DNA of 64,000 bases, taken from contig JALIZF010001759.1 in NCBI GenBank assembly GCA_029948255.1, positions 543,501 to 607,500 of the forward strand, read 5' to 3'. Made by a program: the position numbers and the translations under genes. Position 1 is the first letter of the stretch, and every line of letters starts with the position of its first letter. Positions 1 to 12,175 of this stretch are shown one piece after another. A model generated the notes under the pieces. That model ran no database searches. It saw only the letters and a program-made list of their open reading frames with translations, and was not told the origin of the DNA. This DNA comes from Telmatactis stephensoni (lineage: Eukaryota > Cnidaria > Anthozoa > Actiniaria > Isophelliidae).

Positions 1-340
1 TGTTTTCAAAGAAGCCCAGTCAATGGCGGCAGCATCCCATCTGCAGCACTCCACCAAAATCACATTAAGAGATTAAGTGCTTATCAAGCCAGGTCAGTCT
101 TTGCAGCTACCCTCTGCACTGGACTTCACAGTAGACAAAGGCGGACCGAAAAAATTGAATTGACGCAATTGTGGGAAAGCTAAGCAAGAGATCTTGGAAA
201 TGTGTAGCCACCTGACCAGATGTAAATGTCAGCAAGATAAAAATGTGCAAAATTGCAGCTCGTGTGCACAGCCATGTGTGATTGTGGAGGCGATTGCAAA
301 TGGAATTAATTTGTTTGGGAAGTTATTGAAATAATAAAAT
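1..340 (+). other. Unassigned segment with two short open frames
   Basis: A frame open at the window edge runs to a stop at 183 (60 residues), and a second, Cys-rich frame runs from an ATG at 200 to a stop at 334 (44 residues; CxC and CSSC-type pairs). They are in different frames and no intron is obvious between them. The first could be the 3' exon of a gene or transposon lying outside the window. I recognise no family, so neither is called a gene. Confidence 0.2.
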
Positions 341-470
341 TGATTGCTACGAGTGAACTGCAATAGCCCTCTCCCTCGTCAAAGATTCTTACCTTAAAAA
401 ATATTAGATTTTCCATAATCCAAAATTGATAAATCCCAGTAACCCCAATAATCAATTACAATGTACTATT

Positions 471-1070
471 ACTGGAAGTACTTTTGTAAAGGCGTTGCCA
501 TGGTTGCATATTGTTCAAATTGCATTGTTTCAATCATATCCGTCTATTATTCTATCTCCTTGACTTTAAAACAAGGTGAATAATTTTGATATTTGAGAGA
601 CTTGAGGTATTCCTATGTATCTATACTGGCAGTACTAAGTTTAGGCTGTGGCAGTGCATGTGAAATGAAAAGGGCATACATCATTAGACCAAATAGGATT
701 AGCTGGTAGTGATAGCATTGTAGAAAACGGTTATTTTCAGTAATTTGGAATTTAATTAAAGCCATTAACATAAAACTGGAAGTACGAGGAATAGGGTGGG
801 GCACTATAGTCAGTTAGGTAGAAGGAACAGTACTTGTAAAGAATTATCACATTTCATGAAACAGCTTGTTAATGCAACAATTGTATTTCATTTTAAGTGA
901 AAATTAATTCCACATGTGTAAAACTGGAAGTATTGATTTTTGGGCGTGGCGCTATATCAGGAATTAGTCAGTATGTTGTCTTGTATCATTGTACCAATTT
1001 TCATGCTTGTAGCAAAAAACTGAACAATTCTGCACTTTTTGTGCACGATATGCCTGCACTACTGGCCCAG
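471..1070 (+). repeat. Degenerate motif array, ~150-bp period
   Basis: The motif ACTGGAAGTA (or ACTGGCAGTA) occurs at 471, 625, 775 and 924, spaced 154, 150 and 149 bp, each time followed by a G-rich GGnGTGG-like stretch. A weaker match (ACTGGCCCAG) is at 1061. Between motifs the sequence is not visibly conserved. This may be an old satellite in which only the motif survives, or chance; no coding function is apparent. Confidence 0.35.
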
Positions 1071-1159
1071 TTCTCTTTTCCGGCCTGTGCGAGGCCGTGG
1101 TTTTCCGCAATGGGGAAGGGCAACGGGCTTTAAGTGCAGGCAGAGGAGTCATTTCCAAA

Positions 1160-1600
1160 GGCGTTGTCCTAATTGTTGAGCCGTTCTATTCTTTGGGATC
1201 TAACTCAGAAGTGTTTCAGCCTTTGTATACCATACTTTGTTAAAGTATTTGCTAATAAATAAATAAATGAATTACTCCATTGTGTGTAATCCCATCTAAT
1301 TTCCTAATAAAGTGTTATGTTGCTAAAAGACAGTTCGTTTTATGTATTTTTTGTCTCACTAATTTAATTAGTTGAGTTTTCTTGCCGTCTTGTCATTCCT
1401 GGTAACGTCTAATACCTTTATGCCCCATTGGGGTTGCCTAGGGCTGACATTTCGGTGGGTTACGCCTCACGGTTCGCTGTCATTAGCGTCAGTTATTCTT
1501 TAGTTTGTTTTTGTTCGCCTTTTAACGCGTTTGGCCCCTTTTCCCTTTTTTTTTCTTTCCTCTCCTTATGTTATGTTTTCCCTTCCTTTGGCTTTAGGGG
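1160..1600. other. Non-coding, AT-rich spacer
   Basis: It holds an (AATA)n-like tract at about 1253-1270, which may be the tail of an old retroposon, and a T/C-rich stretch at 1500-1580 just before DIRS-like element 1. No gene is seen. Confidence 0.4.
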
Positions 1601-2127
1601 CCTCCAATGAAACGTCTAAAAATAGATTTCATTCAGTTTGCGCAACAGCCCAAGGTTCATTGGTGCAACTGGCGAGGCGAACCCATCGATAATCTTTGCC
1701 CAGGCCCAGATACTGCCACCGTTTCCCAGGGCAAAGTTTTTGCTAGCCCCGAGATGTTACTTTCAGGGACCCTGTTTATTTTGCCCCTGGGGAGCTTTGC
1801 CGTCACCCTGATCATTGGAGGGCTATCCCCTCTGCAGATCCAGATGTGTTGTCGTTCGTTGTTGATGGTGTTGATGCATAGAAATTTGTTACCCATTTTA
1901 AGGGAAAATATGGCGGCCTGGTGTACGATGCCCCAGTCCCCCTCACAAGGTCTTTGAAAATAGCCTCTCGTGTTTACAGTTCGAAGATTTTATCACGGAC
2001 ACTATCCTAGCAAGGCTAGCTAATGGTTCGATTCGTTTTTGGGGGGTGGTAGGTCACGTAGAACCCCCACTTGGTTATGCCAATCACAGTGGAACCCACC
2101 AAGACACGGATATGACATGATGAGAGG

Positions 2128-2505
2128 TTCCTAAACTTATGGATAAAGGACCTACCCTTCACTCTGGATTACTTATCAGATCTAGCTAGATATGTTGGGC
2201 CCAACCATTTTCAGGCAGTTTTCGACGATAAGAGTGGCTACGATCTTGCATCTTTAACCGAAAACTGTCAGACACTCTTTGGTCTGTCCTGGAAGGGGTG
2301 TTATTTTGTATATTGTACTCTACCATTTGGCTGGAAAGCAAGCGCCTATATTTACCACTCCGTGGGTCTGATCACCACGAGCTTCATCCGTTCTCTAGGC
2401 GTTCCATGCAGTCTATACATAGATGACCGCCACTTATTATGTTGCCGTCTTGTCCCTGGTCTGACCTTCAAAAGGCCAAAGCTGCTTGTTATATCGTCAC
2501 TGTAA
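2128..2505 (+). pseudogene. DIRS-like reverse transcriptase fragment
   Basis: The frame shows DDKSGYD (fingers/palm, first catalytic aspartate region), then TLPFGWKASAYIYHS, then SLYIDDRH, the YIDD catalytic motif in the form usual for DIRS/Ngaro polymerases. It is preceded and followed by stops. The same motifs recur in copy 2 (DDKSGYDH and SLYIDDRHIGQL), which supports the family call. Synthesis of element DNA from RNA would be its role, but the frame is not functional here. Confidence 0.8.
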
Positions 2506-2785
2506 CATTCACTTCGTTGGGGTATAAGTTTGCTTTGTCAAAATCGACTGTGAATCCCAGTCAAGTTGTGAGATAGTTGGGATACCTGTGTGACTCTCGA
2601 TTGTGTGCTTTTGTCTTACCAGAAGACAAAAAGGAAAAGTTTTGTGTATTGAGAGAAGCCATCCTGTCCCAGCAAGAGAAAACTACTTCATTTTCCATTG
2701 CTGTTTCTGCTGCCAGGCTATGCACCAGAGCTTGTTACCGCATGATTAGCACAGGTTCAAAGACTCCTACACGGCCTGTCCGAGT

Positions 2786-3220
2786 TTAACATGGCTCTAT
2801 CCATTTTCTACGTACCATCATCGGAGAATTTGGCGGATACTCCTTCAAGGGCTTTCTCCCCAAATGATTGCATGTTGGCTCCTTTGGCTTGGGACCATGT
2901 GGAGACGCGTTGGGGTCCTCACACATTAGACCTTATGGCCCTCGACTCCAATGTCCAGTGAGGGCGTGATGGGCACCCCCTTCCCCATTACACTCCCTGG
3001 CCCACGGAAAACTCTTCCGGAGTAAATGTCTTTGCTCAGCAAATCTCACCAGAGCATACTGTGTACGTCTTCCCTCCCTTGATGTTAGTGGGTCCCCTCT
3101 TACGTTTTTTGGCCTCGTCTGACTTGAGAACCACCATCATCGTTCCCGATGTTCATCCTCACCGTTTCTGGTGGCCAATCGTATCAAAGCGCGCAATCGA
3201 CTCTTTGAAAATTGGAAACA
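2786..3220 (+). pseudogene. DIRS-like RNase H end and spacer region
   Basis: The frame reads YVPSSENLADTPSR, the aspartate-containing last RNase H motif (NxAD-xxSR), then DLMALDSNVQ and, past a stop at 2959-2961, GVNVFAQQ and a proline-rich stretch. This ordering matches copy 2 (MALPSNV, GVNVFAKS at about 16610-16730). It is non-functional because of the stop and loss of the upstream part. Confidence 0.65.
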
Positions 3221-3579
3221 AGGAGTAGCAGATAAAGTACTCTTCCCAACGTCAGAAAGAAGCTTCTTGTCGGTGCCTCTTCCCTGGGATTTATGGGCAT
3301 TTAGGTTGCATAACTTTTGACTCGCTACTGTGCAACAATGATTATGTAACATTTTACCTATACAATTACCACCTGCTGTCAGGGACTTAATATTCTTCAA
3401 ATATTCGCTCACATGTACGAGTAAATAAATGTTTTCTTTTCCCTTGCTTATGGTCTTTATTTTATTTATTTATTTATTTATTTTTATTCTTTCGTTGTTC
3501 TTTTGTCTCTCTCCTTACATTTAGCACTTCGATTAGGTCATCTCGCTTATTTTCATCTCAACATGGCATTCCCCACATT

Positions 3580-4265
3580 TGGCGTCCAGCTGTAGAGTGT
3601 GCTCAGTGCTTGTACCCCAACGATAACTGTTTCCCTTTTTGTCAGCAGTGTGGGTATAAACGCACTAGCACCGCTCAACCAAATGCATCAAAAAGCCTCA
3701 GGGTTGATATCGAATCTTTAGACTCATGAATTGAGGAATTGAACAAAGCCAAATTGTCCCGTGCCTACGAGAAACAGAAGTCCCAGCTGGAGTCAGAACT
3801 CCAAGTATTTCTAGAGTCCATACCCACATGCCCTAAGACAATACACTCTGCGTCTCCGCACGACATCTTACGATTTTTGGTTTGGAAAGATGCTAAGGGT
3901 AGGACCCAAGTCCATGTAGATCACTGATGTAGATTTTATAGGCCAACAGGGTAGACATCCTTGCAATTGCCCTACCAGATTGTCAGCTGGCTCTGTCGAT
4001 TCCCTCATTGGCAAGCTTCGCTCGATTTGTAATACCCGAGGTAGGACTGGAAATTGGGATGATCACACTTTCCGGGGCAACCCTGCCGCGCACCACTCTG
4101 TTAAGGCATACCTGCAATCAATTCGACTAGAGCAAGCCCAAGCCCGGACTCTATCAAAGTAGGCGAACCCGTTGTTCTTTGACAAGTTTCGTAAGCTAAT
4201 TTACCACCGCACTTTGCTGCAAAGATACAAAATTATGTCATCTCATTTGCATTTCCCAACTTCAA
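3580..4265 (+). pseudogene. Tyrosine recombinase, N-terminal half (DIRS-like)
   Basis: A four-Cys motif (CAQCLYPNDNCFPFCQQC) is followed by a coiled-coil-like stretch (EKQKSQLESELQ) and then the core-binding domain of the recombinase with CNCPTRLSAGSVDSLIGKLR and GNPAAHHSVKAYL. Stops at 3727 and 3925 and a frame change break it. The catalytic domain (R..HxxR..Y) is missing. In DIRS elements this enzyme inserts the circular DNA copy. Copy 2 has the matching region at 17323-17760. Confidence 0.7.
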
Positions 4266-4599
4266 ATGCTTAATGCTCCGAAAGGAGATGATCTTATCCG
4301 GAGATATTTCACCATTAAACATTTTCCATTCATGAAGAAACGATTCTCAGAATTTCAATTTAGGGGTTAGGGGCACTTTAAAAATTTGAAACAATACTTT
4401 TGTATTTTTGTCACCATGGAATGGCATTTAAAGTTGGAAAAACGTTTGATATGTATTAAATAGCTCTTTAACATTTAAACAACAAACTGAAATTGAACTC
4501 AACAATATTGGAAATTGTAACTCTCATTGTCATTGTTACTCTACTTTTTAAGGGCAATTTTTTTTTTTTTGCATTTTAATCAACAATCATATTTTGTTG

Positions 4600-5778
4600 T
4601 CCCCCTTTCAGGAGCAAAAGCTTGAGATCATCTAGTGGTATGTCTGACAAAGATTGGTTGTGTTGAATCTTTTGAAGAAAGCTCTCTATTCCATCATTGA
4701 AGGCTGTATAATTGCTGATGTTGTTTTGATTAGAATTTGGCAGACTAGTTTTGTGATTAGTACTGAAGCAAGTGTTGTCACTTTACAGTTGTGACAAGTG
4801 ATCAGTTGTTCTTCGCCATCTTTTTCCAGTGCATGATTGCACACTACACAAGAAGTAGACTTTTTAATGTCAACACCAATGATGTGACCAGTTAGGTGAT
4901 GATCCTTAAGATCAAGAGTGTCTGTTTTGGCACCAATTAGATCTTCAACTTGTTTCATATCAGTATACTCATTGGTATTGACAAATTTTGTGTCGTCAAA
5001 TGACCATACAGTGAGGTTTTTGAAATGGTAACTTTTTCCTGCAACCACTTTATTGATGTTTTCCTCCCAGAGGATTAGTTTCAGTGAGTCTCTTTCGTCA
5101 GCAACAATACAGTCACATTTGAAATGAGTTATTCCATTTTTAACTGATAGGGGTTTTGTTTTCTTGTTTCATTATGACTTTCACAATAAGATCAATCTTT
5201 TTATAGATGTTAGCATTCATGGTCTCTTTGCAAGTGTGCATTTTGTTATCTAATTCTTTGTTGTAGATAAATGGGACAGATGTTGGTTGGATTTTAGCAG
5301 CCTTGGGGATAGTATATTCTTCTGAATCTGTGCTAGCTCTCTTTGTTGTGTTCTTTTTAGTACCAAGTATCTTCACAGGGGATTTGTTCTGAAAAGGTTC
5401 ATGGAAGTTTTGTCTTTTCTTCGGGGAGTAACATACAAGGCGTACATTTTCATCATTACCAGTTTGAAGTTCACATTCAAAATAATTAGTTATAGAGTTT
5501 GAAGCAGTTTTAACAGGACTTACATTGTGGATATAACCCTCAAGGTCTGCAATAGGAAAAGATGAAGTTTGATGAGTTTGGAAAGTGGTAAGGATATGAA
5601 ATATGGTTATTTTTTTCTTACCTTTTTCTTGTGTTTTGCTGCAAATTAAATTAAGCAGAAATGAGTATATGCTGCTTGAATGTATTTGAATGATAAATTT
5701 GTTGTAATTTGGGAGTTGGTGCTTGTGTATAAATAGGTAAAATGACTTACTTGCTACTGGAAGATTGTCTTGATGCCA
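4600..5778 (-). pseudogene. RPA70-like single-strand DNA-binding protein of the Helentron
   Basis: Exon 1 begins at an ATG at 5778 and codes a short serine-rich start (MASRQSSSSK) with a clean donor (GTAAGT) after 5751. Exon 2 follows an AG ending at about 5554 and codes an OB-fold with YIHNVSPVK and SITNYFECELQT, typical of RPA-like proteins carried by Helitrons. A second OB-fold follows (ITHFKCDCIVADERD...LILWEE), then a zinc motif CVVC...CHNC. A one-base frameshift at about 5140, at the end of KQENKTPIS, separates the two OB-folds, and the C-terminus near 4680 is also shifted. It would coat single-stranded DNA during rolling-circle transposition; broken here. Confidence 0.75.
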
Positions 5779-6280
5779 TTTTGAAAGTTTTTACTGCAAA
5801 TGATTATTATCACAAAGTAAGAACACTGTGTGTAGTTAATATTATACATAATTTTATATTGACAGATTTAAATACTATTTTGGTTGCTGAATGTTTCAGG
5901 AAAGATATTTTCTGTTGTTTGTGCTCATATCTGTAGCACAAGTTAGTAATACACAGACATGATAAATGTAATGAAAAAACAAATTAATTTTGTTTTCAGA
6001 AAGGAGATACATATAAAAGTGACAAAAGTGGTAGATGATGATATTTCAAATCATATCCATCAGTCATGTAAAGTGACTTGCAAAATGTAATGATTTTATG
6101 CAATTACAAAAACTGTCATGTTACTAGCATCAATTTAAGATTCTTAATGAAATGAATGATGTTCATTGAGTTCTGAGTTTTTAATTTGCAGCGATACTAA
6201 CATTTAATGATTAACACGCATCTTAATTAAGCCTGTGTGTAAAATAATTATTAATAAGTCATCTTAAATTTTGTCTAGCA

Positions 6281-7152
6281 CTATAGAGGAGATAGTGTTG
6301 CAGTAGGTGAAGATACTAAGCTAAAACTATCAATGAGAGCACATATACATTTATGATCTGTAAAGTATGTTTCCAGTATGTTAACCTTGATATGTTCCAG
6401 TGGTATATTAGTAAAAAGATGATCTATACAAGTTTTGTTGTCAGTGGTGTGACATGACACTAATTGTTGATATTTATGATCTCTAATAAACAGATTATGT
6501 AAACAAACTCTCTGTGAACTATTGGACCAATTAACATTAAAATCACCAATGAATATACTCCATTGTAATGACTGGGTGCTTGGCACATTTGCGTGAATGG
6601 GACACTTGGTGAGCAATATATACCAAATATATGTATATGTGGAGCAGTAATCAATCTTACTGCAGTTATTTCAATACCATTGGAATTTCTAGAATATGGA
6701 TAACCAGGATAGAAATCAACTCTACTATACACTGCCATTCCACCAAATGGTCTTATATTGTTTACCATTCTAGCATCATTTCTAAACAAGGCGTAACTGT
6801 GAATAGTATACATTGTATCATCATCAGAAAGACTGAATCTTGTTTCTGAGAAAATAATGACATCAGTACTTGAATAATTTAAGTCATTACGCACATCATC
6901 AATATGTCTGTGCAACGATCTTGCATTTAAATAACACACCTTTAACGGTACCTGATCAGCATTATAAATAGGACTTATACACAGGTCCAATTTACTATCT
7001 GTTCTTAAACGCTGCATTTCTGTCTGCACATCTGCACTGACAGCTATTTTGCTTTCACAAAGGTCGTTATGTATAAACCTTCTATTGTTGTTACTCTGCT
7101 CAAGCCTAAATAGTGGATATGAGGTATTGCTTTTTTGTATCAAAATTAACAA
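6281..7152 (-). pseudogene. APE-like endonuclease (EEP) domain of the Helentron
   Basis: Two overlapping frames together show LKVCYLNARSLHRHIDD, VIIFSETRFS (catalytic Glu), GIYCSPS, then IGDFNVNW, CIDHLFTN and FTDHKCI (the terminal DH pair). These are the endonuclease/exonuclease/phosphatase motifs of LINE-type endonucleases. The frame changes at about 6540-6610. It lies directly downstream of the helicase C-terminus, as expected in Helentrons; a free-standing LINE would have reverse transcriptase next, and none is present. Confidence 0.8.
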
Positions 7153-7857
7153 CTATTTTAGTTTCAGTAGAACCCTGTGATCTGTGGATGGTTTTAGCAG
7201 CAGCAGGTCTGTGGAATCTGCTTTCTTACAACCTGTATTGTTCTATTTCTACCAACCATGAAGTGTGATGTAACAGGTTTGATAGGTGTCCATCTGGGAT
7301 CAACACCTTGTATATAGAGATGTCTATTCTCTTGTCTAGTTTTCTCACCTACATCAGCATGGTCAAACTGGACCCATATAATACCTGATGGTTTATCTGC
7401 ATGTTGCAACTGAACTAATTTGATCACATTACTAGCACCATTGGTCAAACCATCATCTGTCCTTATGTTCAGAGAAATATCTGTCCTTTCACCTACTGAA
7501 AAATCTAAGACTGTATACAGCTGACTGGTTTTATTTGGTTGGTCAACTGGAATTTGCTTCATAATTTTGTCTCTCAGAGCCAGCTCCAATAACACTGTCA
7601 TGTGCTTTGATTGAATACTTAGGTCCAGACATGGCACGATGAACTTTATCATTAAAGCTATTCACTTTAGCATTTTGTACTAAAGAAATGAGGAACATCC
7701 AGTGGATAATTACTGTCATTGGTTTGTATCAACCTCTCTTTAAATTTAACAATATCCTGTGTAGTATATATGTTTGCCTTCTCTTAACCTATTTAACATT
7801 TCAGCAAATAACTTACTTTCTCTTTGTCTCATTATCTCATGCAATTCAAACATCTTA
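7150..7857 (-). pseudogene. Helentron helicase, C-terminal part
   Basis: After the MITE the frame resumes with KMFELHEIMRQ and FAEMLNRLREG, then an SF1B/Pif1 C-terminal segment with RTDDGLTNGASN and, after a frame change near 7195, KTIHRSQGSTETKIVV, helicase motif V/VI of Pif1-like enzymes. A further frameshift lies near 7650. Joining across the MITE with one TA copy keeps the helicase frame (EHF-KMFEL), so this and the part above 8570 are one gene. Confidence 0.8.
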
Positions 7858-8567
7858 CACTGCTTTTCAATTACACAGCGTGAAATGACCAAAAAGTCTT
7901 CCCAGCGAACTAGGTTTCGGTGGATGTCAATCAAAGCATTTCCATGGCAATTTCAAGTGATTTTGCTGTGATTCCCAGTCACACGTGAACAACGAGACTT
8001 AAAATCACAAACGAAACTTGAGTTTTCGTGGCGGACATCATTAATCAAAAGTGTTTCTATGACAATTTCCTTTTGATTTGCGCGTCGCATCGGTTTCTCG
8101 CAATATCGATAATAAACGGAAAACGATCAATCTATCCAAAGACATAAGACGAATGTATATAATATATATATATACGGCCTGAATTCTAAAAAAAATGTCT
8201 AGTTTCTAGCTTATGAGATTCATTGTTTGCGCGGTTTGATCAGTCCATTCTCAACGGTCGACTGATTTCGTTCACTGATAGGTCACGAAGGTCATAAACA
8301 CCTTTTATATGTTTCTGATTTTCACTCCATTGAAGTTTTATTTCATTGTTAAAAAATTATTTCTTTTCATTTGGATATTATTTCCAGAGGCTCTGAACAT
8401 TTTCAAAACAAGTAAATCAAGTTAAATGAGCCAGTATTAGTAAACAAAATTCCAGTTCGCACGTGCTTAATTGCATTGCCATGGAAACGCTTTGATTGAC
8501 ATCCACCGAAACCCAATTCGCTGGGAAGACTTTTTGGTCATTTCGCGCGTGTAACTGAAAAGCAGTG
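7858..8567. mobile_element. MITE with long TIRs and TA duplication (Tc1/mariner-type), in the helicase
   Basis: Both ends begin CACTGCTTTTCA and remain inverted copies for about 90 bp (7858-7950 against 8475-8567), with small differences such as ACACAGCGTG against ACACGCGCG. TA lies at 7856-7857 and 8568-8569. Removing the element and one TA restores the helicase reading frame. TA duplication and a CACTG start suit the Tc1/mariner superfamily. It has no transposase frame; the centre is AT-rich with an (AT)n stretch at about 8155-8175. Confidence 0.85.
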
Positions 8568-8569
8568 TA

Positions 8570-10013
8570 AAGTGTTCTTGCCAAAGGTTAGGTGCAAGGA
8601 TACTATATTCAGAATTATCCGTCTCTTTAAATATATATCCATATCCATGACTGGTTTTAACTGAAATAGATCACCTATAGCAACAATACTAACACCACCA
8701 AAGGGCAATGAGCTGCCTTTAATGTCCTTAAGTCTATTGTTTATTTGAACATGAAACATACTGTTACCAACCATAGATATTTCATCTATGAATATCAGTT
8801 TGACTGAACCAAGCTTACATCTTAATGTATTTAGTCTACTTGAATCAAGGCTTTTATATGTCTTCAAAGAATGGAATGCAGATATTGCAAGAGCTGTATG
8901 TATGGTATTACCTTTAATATTATAAGCTGCTTTACCAGTAGGTGCTAAAATCAATACTTTTACTTCATGAAAGTCTACACCAGCTCTAGTGTTATAATAT
9001 TTCAAGGCTGCTTGGTATAATGCTTTAGTTACAAGTGACTTCCCTACTCCAGCTCCTCCACTGAGGAAACAATAGAAAGGGTCATCAGATGTTTTAATCT
9101 TATGTAATACATGGTAAAATAATTCCTTTTGTTCTTTGTTTAACACCTGAACCATTTGTCTGTACTCCTCATCTTGTAATTCATTTTGCATCAGTGGCTC
9201 ATAGTTTACATCAACAGATGGTATCCCTATGTCATCAGATAGATTATAGTTCTCATTAAAATCTGGTTGTAAATCTTCACTGCCTTCTGCCTCATCTTGT
9301 TGTTCAACATTCTGAGTACATGGTGCTATCAAGTCATATTCATCATCTGCATCTTCCATATGATTCATTACATGTTCTTGTAAATCATTAAAATCGTCAT
9401 TGCACTTAACATATTGGTTCTTTTGTTCACGTATCTTAGGAGCTAACACAGAATAGTACTCTCGATATGCTGTGAAATTACCCATTAAATCTTTTTCTTC
9501 GTTTCTCCAAGCAGTAAAGAGCATAATTAGTTCACGATAATGTTTTTCAGGCTCAACTTCTTTATTAAACCACACACTTCGGATGATTCTGGCTTTTGTT
9601 CTCTTCTTATTTTTATGGGGAGTTTTATTCTCATTAAGTTGATCATCATTAACATCCTCAATATTGTTTTCTAAAAGAAGATTATCACTATCAAATTCAT
9701 TTGATGGCTTAATATATACTTTGGTTGCATCATACCAAGCAGTCCAGTCTGCTAGTGTTAGGTGTTCAAGACTAGCTGGCCGCTTAGTGTATCTTTTAAT
9801 CAAACCACCAGTATAAACATCTTCACAATCATCATCCATATCTTTAATATCACTTAAAGGCTTTAAAAGTTCTACTCTCTCATTTGGAGGTGAGGTATTT
9901 ATAAATACAACTTGTCTAGATGCTTTACGCATTGGAATTTGTAGGACAATATAAACAGCTTCTTGTGCACTTATTTCAACATTATTCAGGAACTTACTAC
10001 CAATATCTCTCAC
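8570..10013 (-). pseudogene. Helentron Rep/Hel linker and N-terminal helicase
   Basis: The frame starts in the Rep-helicase linker (SAQEAVYIVLQIPMR, conserved in Helitron proteins), passes an acidic region, then enters the Pif1-like helicase: LSGGAGVGKS (Walker A), LILAPTGKAAYNI (motif Ia), KLIFIDEISMV (Walker B, DE), and VAIGDLFQLKPV (motif III). It unwinds DNA at the Rep nick in rolling-circle transposition. The end is cut by the MITE at 8567, and a frameshift lies just before it near 8640. Confidence 0.85.
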
Positions 10014-10061
10014 TTGTTGTTTAATACTAGAATTTCCCTTTCGTGCTTCATCACAAGCCTG

Positions 10062-10439
10062 TCATAACAATTGACTCATACCTTTTTGAGCTTTAGAGAT
10101 ATAATTTGCTATGTATACAGCACATGCATATACATCTAATACAAACTGTATGTCCATATTTGCTCTCCATGCACTAAGGCATGCTGGATTGTAATTATTA
10201 ATCCTTAATTCATTAGGTTGTCTTTTCAAAAACACAGTGGGTGTATTGATAGATGATCGAATAGCTAATAAATAATTGTCTTCAGTAAGACCCAGCTCTG
10301 CCAGTAGCTTATCAAAAGTTATATCCATAAGGTCATTTAAATATTGTTTTATGTTTTTCCATGATTCTTTGTGTGCCTTCGCTTCATTTTGTGGGATTTC
10401 ATCCTCATCAAATGGGTACATAATAACTGTTTTTCTCAT
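10062..10439 (-). pseudogene. Helentron Rep, catalytic tyrosine region
   Basis: The frame ends with YACAVYIANYISKAQKG. The YIANY pair (residues 109 and 113 of this frame) is the two-tyrosine nuclease motif of Helitron HUH Rep proteins, which cut and attach to single-stranded DNA. A stop (QLL then TAA) and a frame change separate it from the linker frame below 10013, and another frame change near 10460 separates it from the HUH motif upstream. Confidence 0.8.
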
Positions 10440-10482
10440 AGGAGGTTGAGGATAATTGAATCTGCATTCACTTTTAGATTTC

Positions 10483-12161
10483 TTACGGCATGTATGTATG
10501 TCTATTAACTAGTTCCAGTAATTCAGGATTATCAGTTGGCTTTTCACAAGTTATTATCTTATCAATAAATGATGTGACTTTATTATCATTATCTTCGCCA
10601 AATTCAGGAGCATTTTCTATCCATATCAACATGTGAATATGGGGTGAACCTCTTTGTTGGTATTCAACTCTGTAAAACCAGTCAGAAATAGTTCCTAGTG
10701 GCTCAGCATTGCTTAAAAGAAAATGTCTGAGAAAATTATTCACTTGATAGTCAAAGTGTCTTGCACAAGTTACTGGATCGCTTTGAATAAGTCTACATTT
10801 TTCCTCCCAGTTTAAATTTTTCAGTTCATCATCACTATAATTTTTATGATCAACAAGTTGACCAAGTATTCTAAGTAAGTGCATCCATTGTGTTTCTGCA
10901 GATGAAAAACTACAAAACAAAGTAGCAGTACCTAATTGTCTAATCATTGCAAACAAATCTCTCTTGGCCTTTTCAAAATATGGAGGTGATCCCCTTAAAG
11001 CTCTCAAGAACTTATATCCTTCATCATGATGTACTAATTTTTCTAGCCCTCCATCTTGCTTTAAATCACTGGCTTTCAATGACTTATCATTATTGTGGCA
11101 TTTTCTGAGAGCAACCTGCGATTTTCCCAAAATAATTTTCATCTGAAGTTTCTTTGCTTTATAAAAAATATTTTCAACATTCATTGAAGCTCTTCTGTCT
11201 GACATTCTGAGTTCTGATTTACAGATATCACTGTAATGGACTTTAACCAAACGTTGTTTGTAGTCAGGTCTTTCTTGTCCAAGAAATATTCCTGGATATG
11301 CTAGCTCTTCAGAATATTCATCTCTAAATACACTTAAAGGTCTATTGCCCTCAGCTGGTGCTAAATTGAGAATACATTGTCGGTCATTGTCATCTACAAA
11401 ATCTGGTGGTGTAAGCAAAGTATCAGTAACACCCGCAGGAATTTCAGCTTCCTCTTCAGTCCAATCATCATCATCATCATGTTCATTTTCAGTTTGAGTT
11501 GATTCTAAATTGTTTTCCTGATTATCATTTGAGGGTACACTTTGTTCAATGTCTTCCGTATGTACAGTCAAATGTTCATTGTACCTATTTAACCAATCTT
11601 CATTCAGTACAATTCCTTCATCTTTGTAGAGATCACTATTGTTGATAAGCCAAATAGCAGCTTCAATAACTTTATATGGTCTTACAGTTAATGATAATGC
11701 ACTACTTTTATACTGAAGTCGTCTTTTTAAATTTACTTTAATAGTAGCAGTCTCATTTGGCAACCGTGGTAACATTCTAACAGTATTGCCAACATCTGCT
11801 GGTACATTTACAATATTACCATGTATTTTAAACTTCTTTCCTCTAGGAGCTTGCATGAGTTTTTGAAAAGCAATTCGCGGTGCTAATAATCTACATTCCA
11901 TTTCATTCAGATAAAAAAATTCAGGTTTTTGTGGAAATCCCATACAATTAACTACAGCACAACACACACAACACAGCACAAAGGTGGAACTTTGATTTTA
12001 CTTAAATAGTTATGACATGTTCTACAGACCCATTCACTATCATTGACACTTGTTTTACCAGTGAGATATTTATGAATTTCAGGATTCTGTTCTCTTAGTT
12101 TACTTGTCTGAAGTACACTATGTTTATACCACAGCTGATCACAACATGTACAAATATACAA
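10483..12161 (-). pseudogene. Helentron Rep N-terminal half with HUH motif and zinc-binding region
   Basis: Upstream part (11952-12161): CTCCDQLWYKHSV and CRTCHNYLSK, paired cysteines of the DUF6570-like region found before Rep in Helitrons. Downstream part (498 residues, 10483-11979): NEMECRLLAPRIAFQKLM, acidic stretches, then the Helitron_like_N domain with RHFDYQVNNFL and GSPHIHMLIWI, the HUH metal-binding motif at about residues 447-449. The two parts are put out of frame by a TG-rich expansion of about 20 bp at 11955-11985. The frame ends at 10483 in a stop. Confidence 0.85.
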
Positions 12162-12175
12162 TGGGCCTTGAGATA

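Larger units (their letters stand above)
1600..4270 (+). mobile_element. DIRS-like (tyrosine-recombinase) retrotransposon, copy 1, decayed and truncated
   Basis: In order on the + strand are an unassigned N-terminal frame (1607-1957), reverse transcriptase, the RNase H end and the N half of a tyrosine recombinase. This is the domain order of the DIRS order rather than of LTR elements with a DDE integrase. Every domain is broken by stops and frameshifts. The catalytic half of the recombinase is absent: homology stops near 4265, just before the Helentron. Copy 2 at 14194-18900 is a relative in the same orientation. Terminal repeats were not found. Confidence 0.75.

Noticed and set aside
1607..1957. 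116-residue independent gene
   Set aside because: It is out of any known family and lies in the expected N-terminal zone of DIRS-like copy 1; treated as part of that decayed element.
6281..7152. Independent APE-type LINE
   Set aside because: No RT follows, and the endonuclease is collinear with the Helentron helicase, as known for that group.
7856..8569. piggyBac-type (TTAA) insertion
   Set aside because: The left flank reads TTTA and only TA is duplicated; the frame is restored with one TA.
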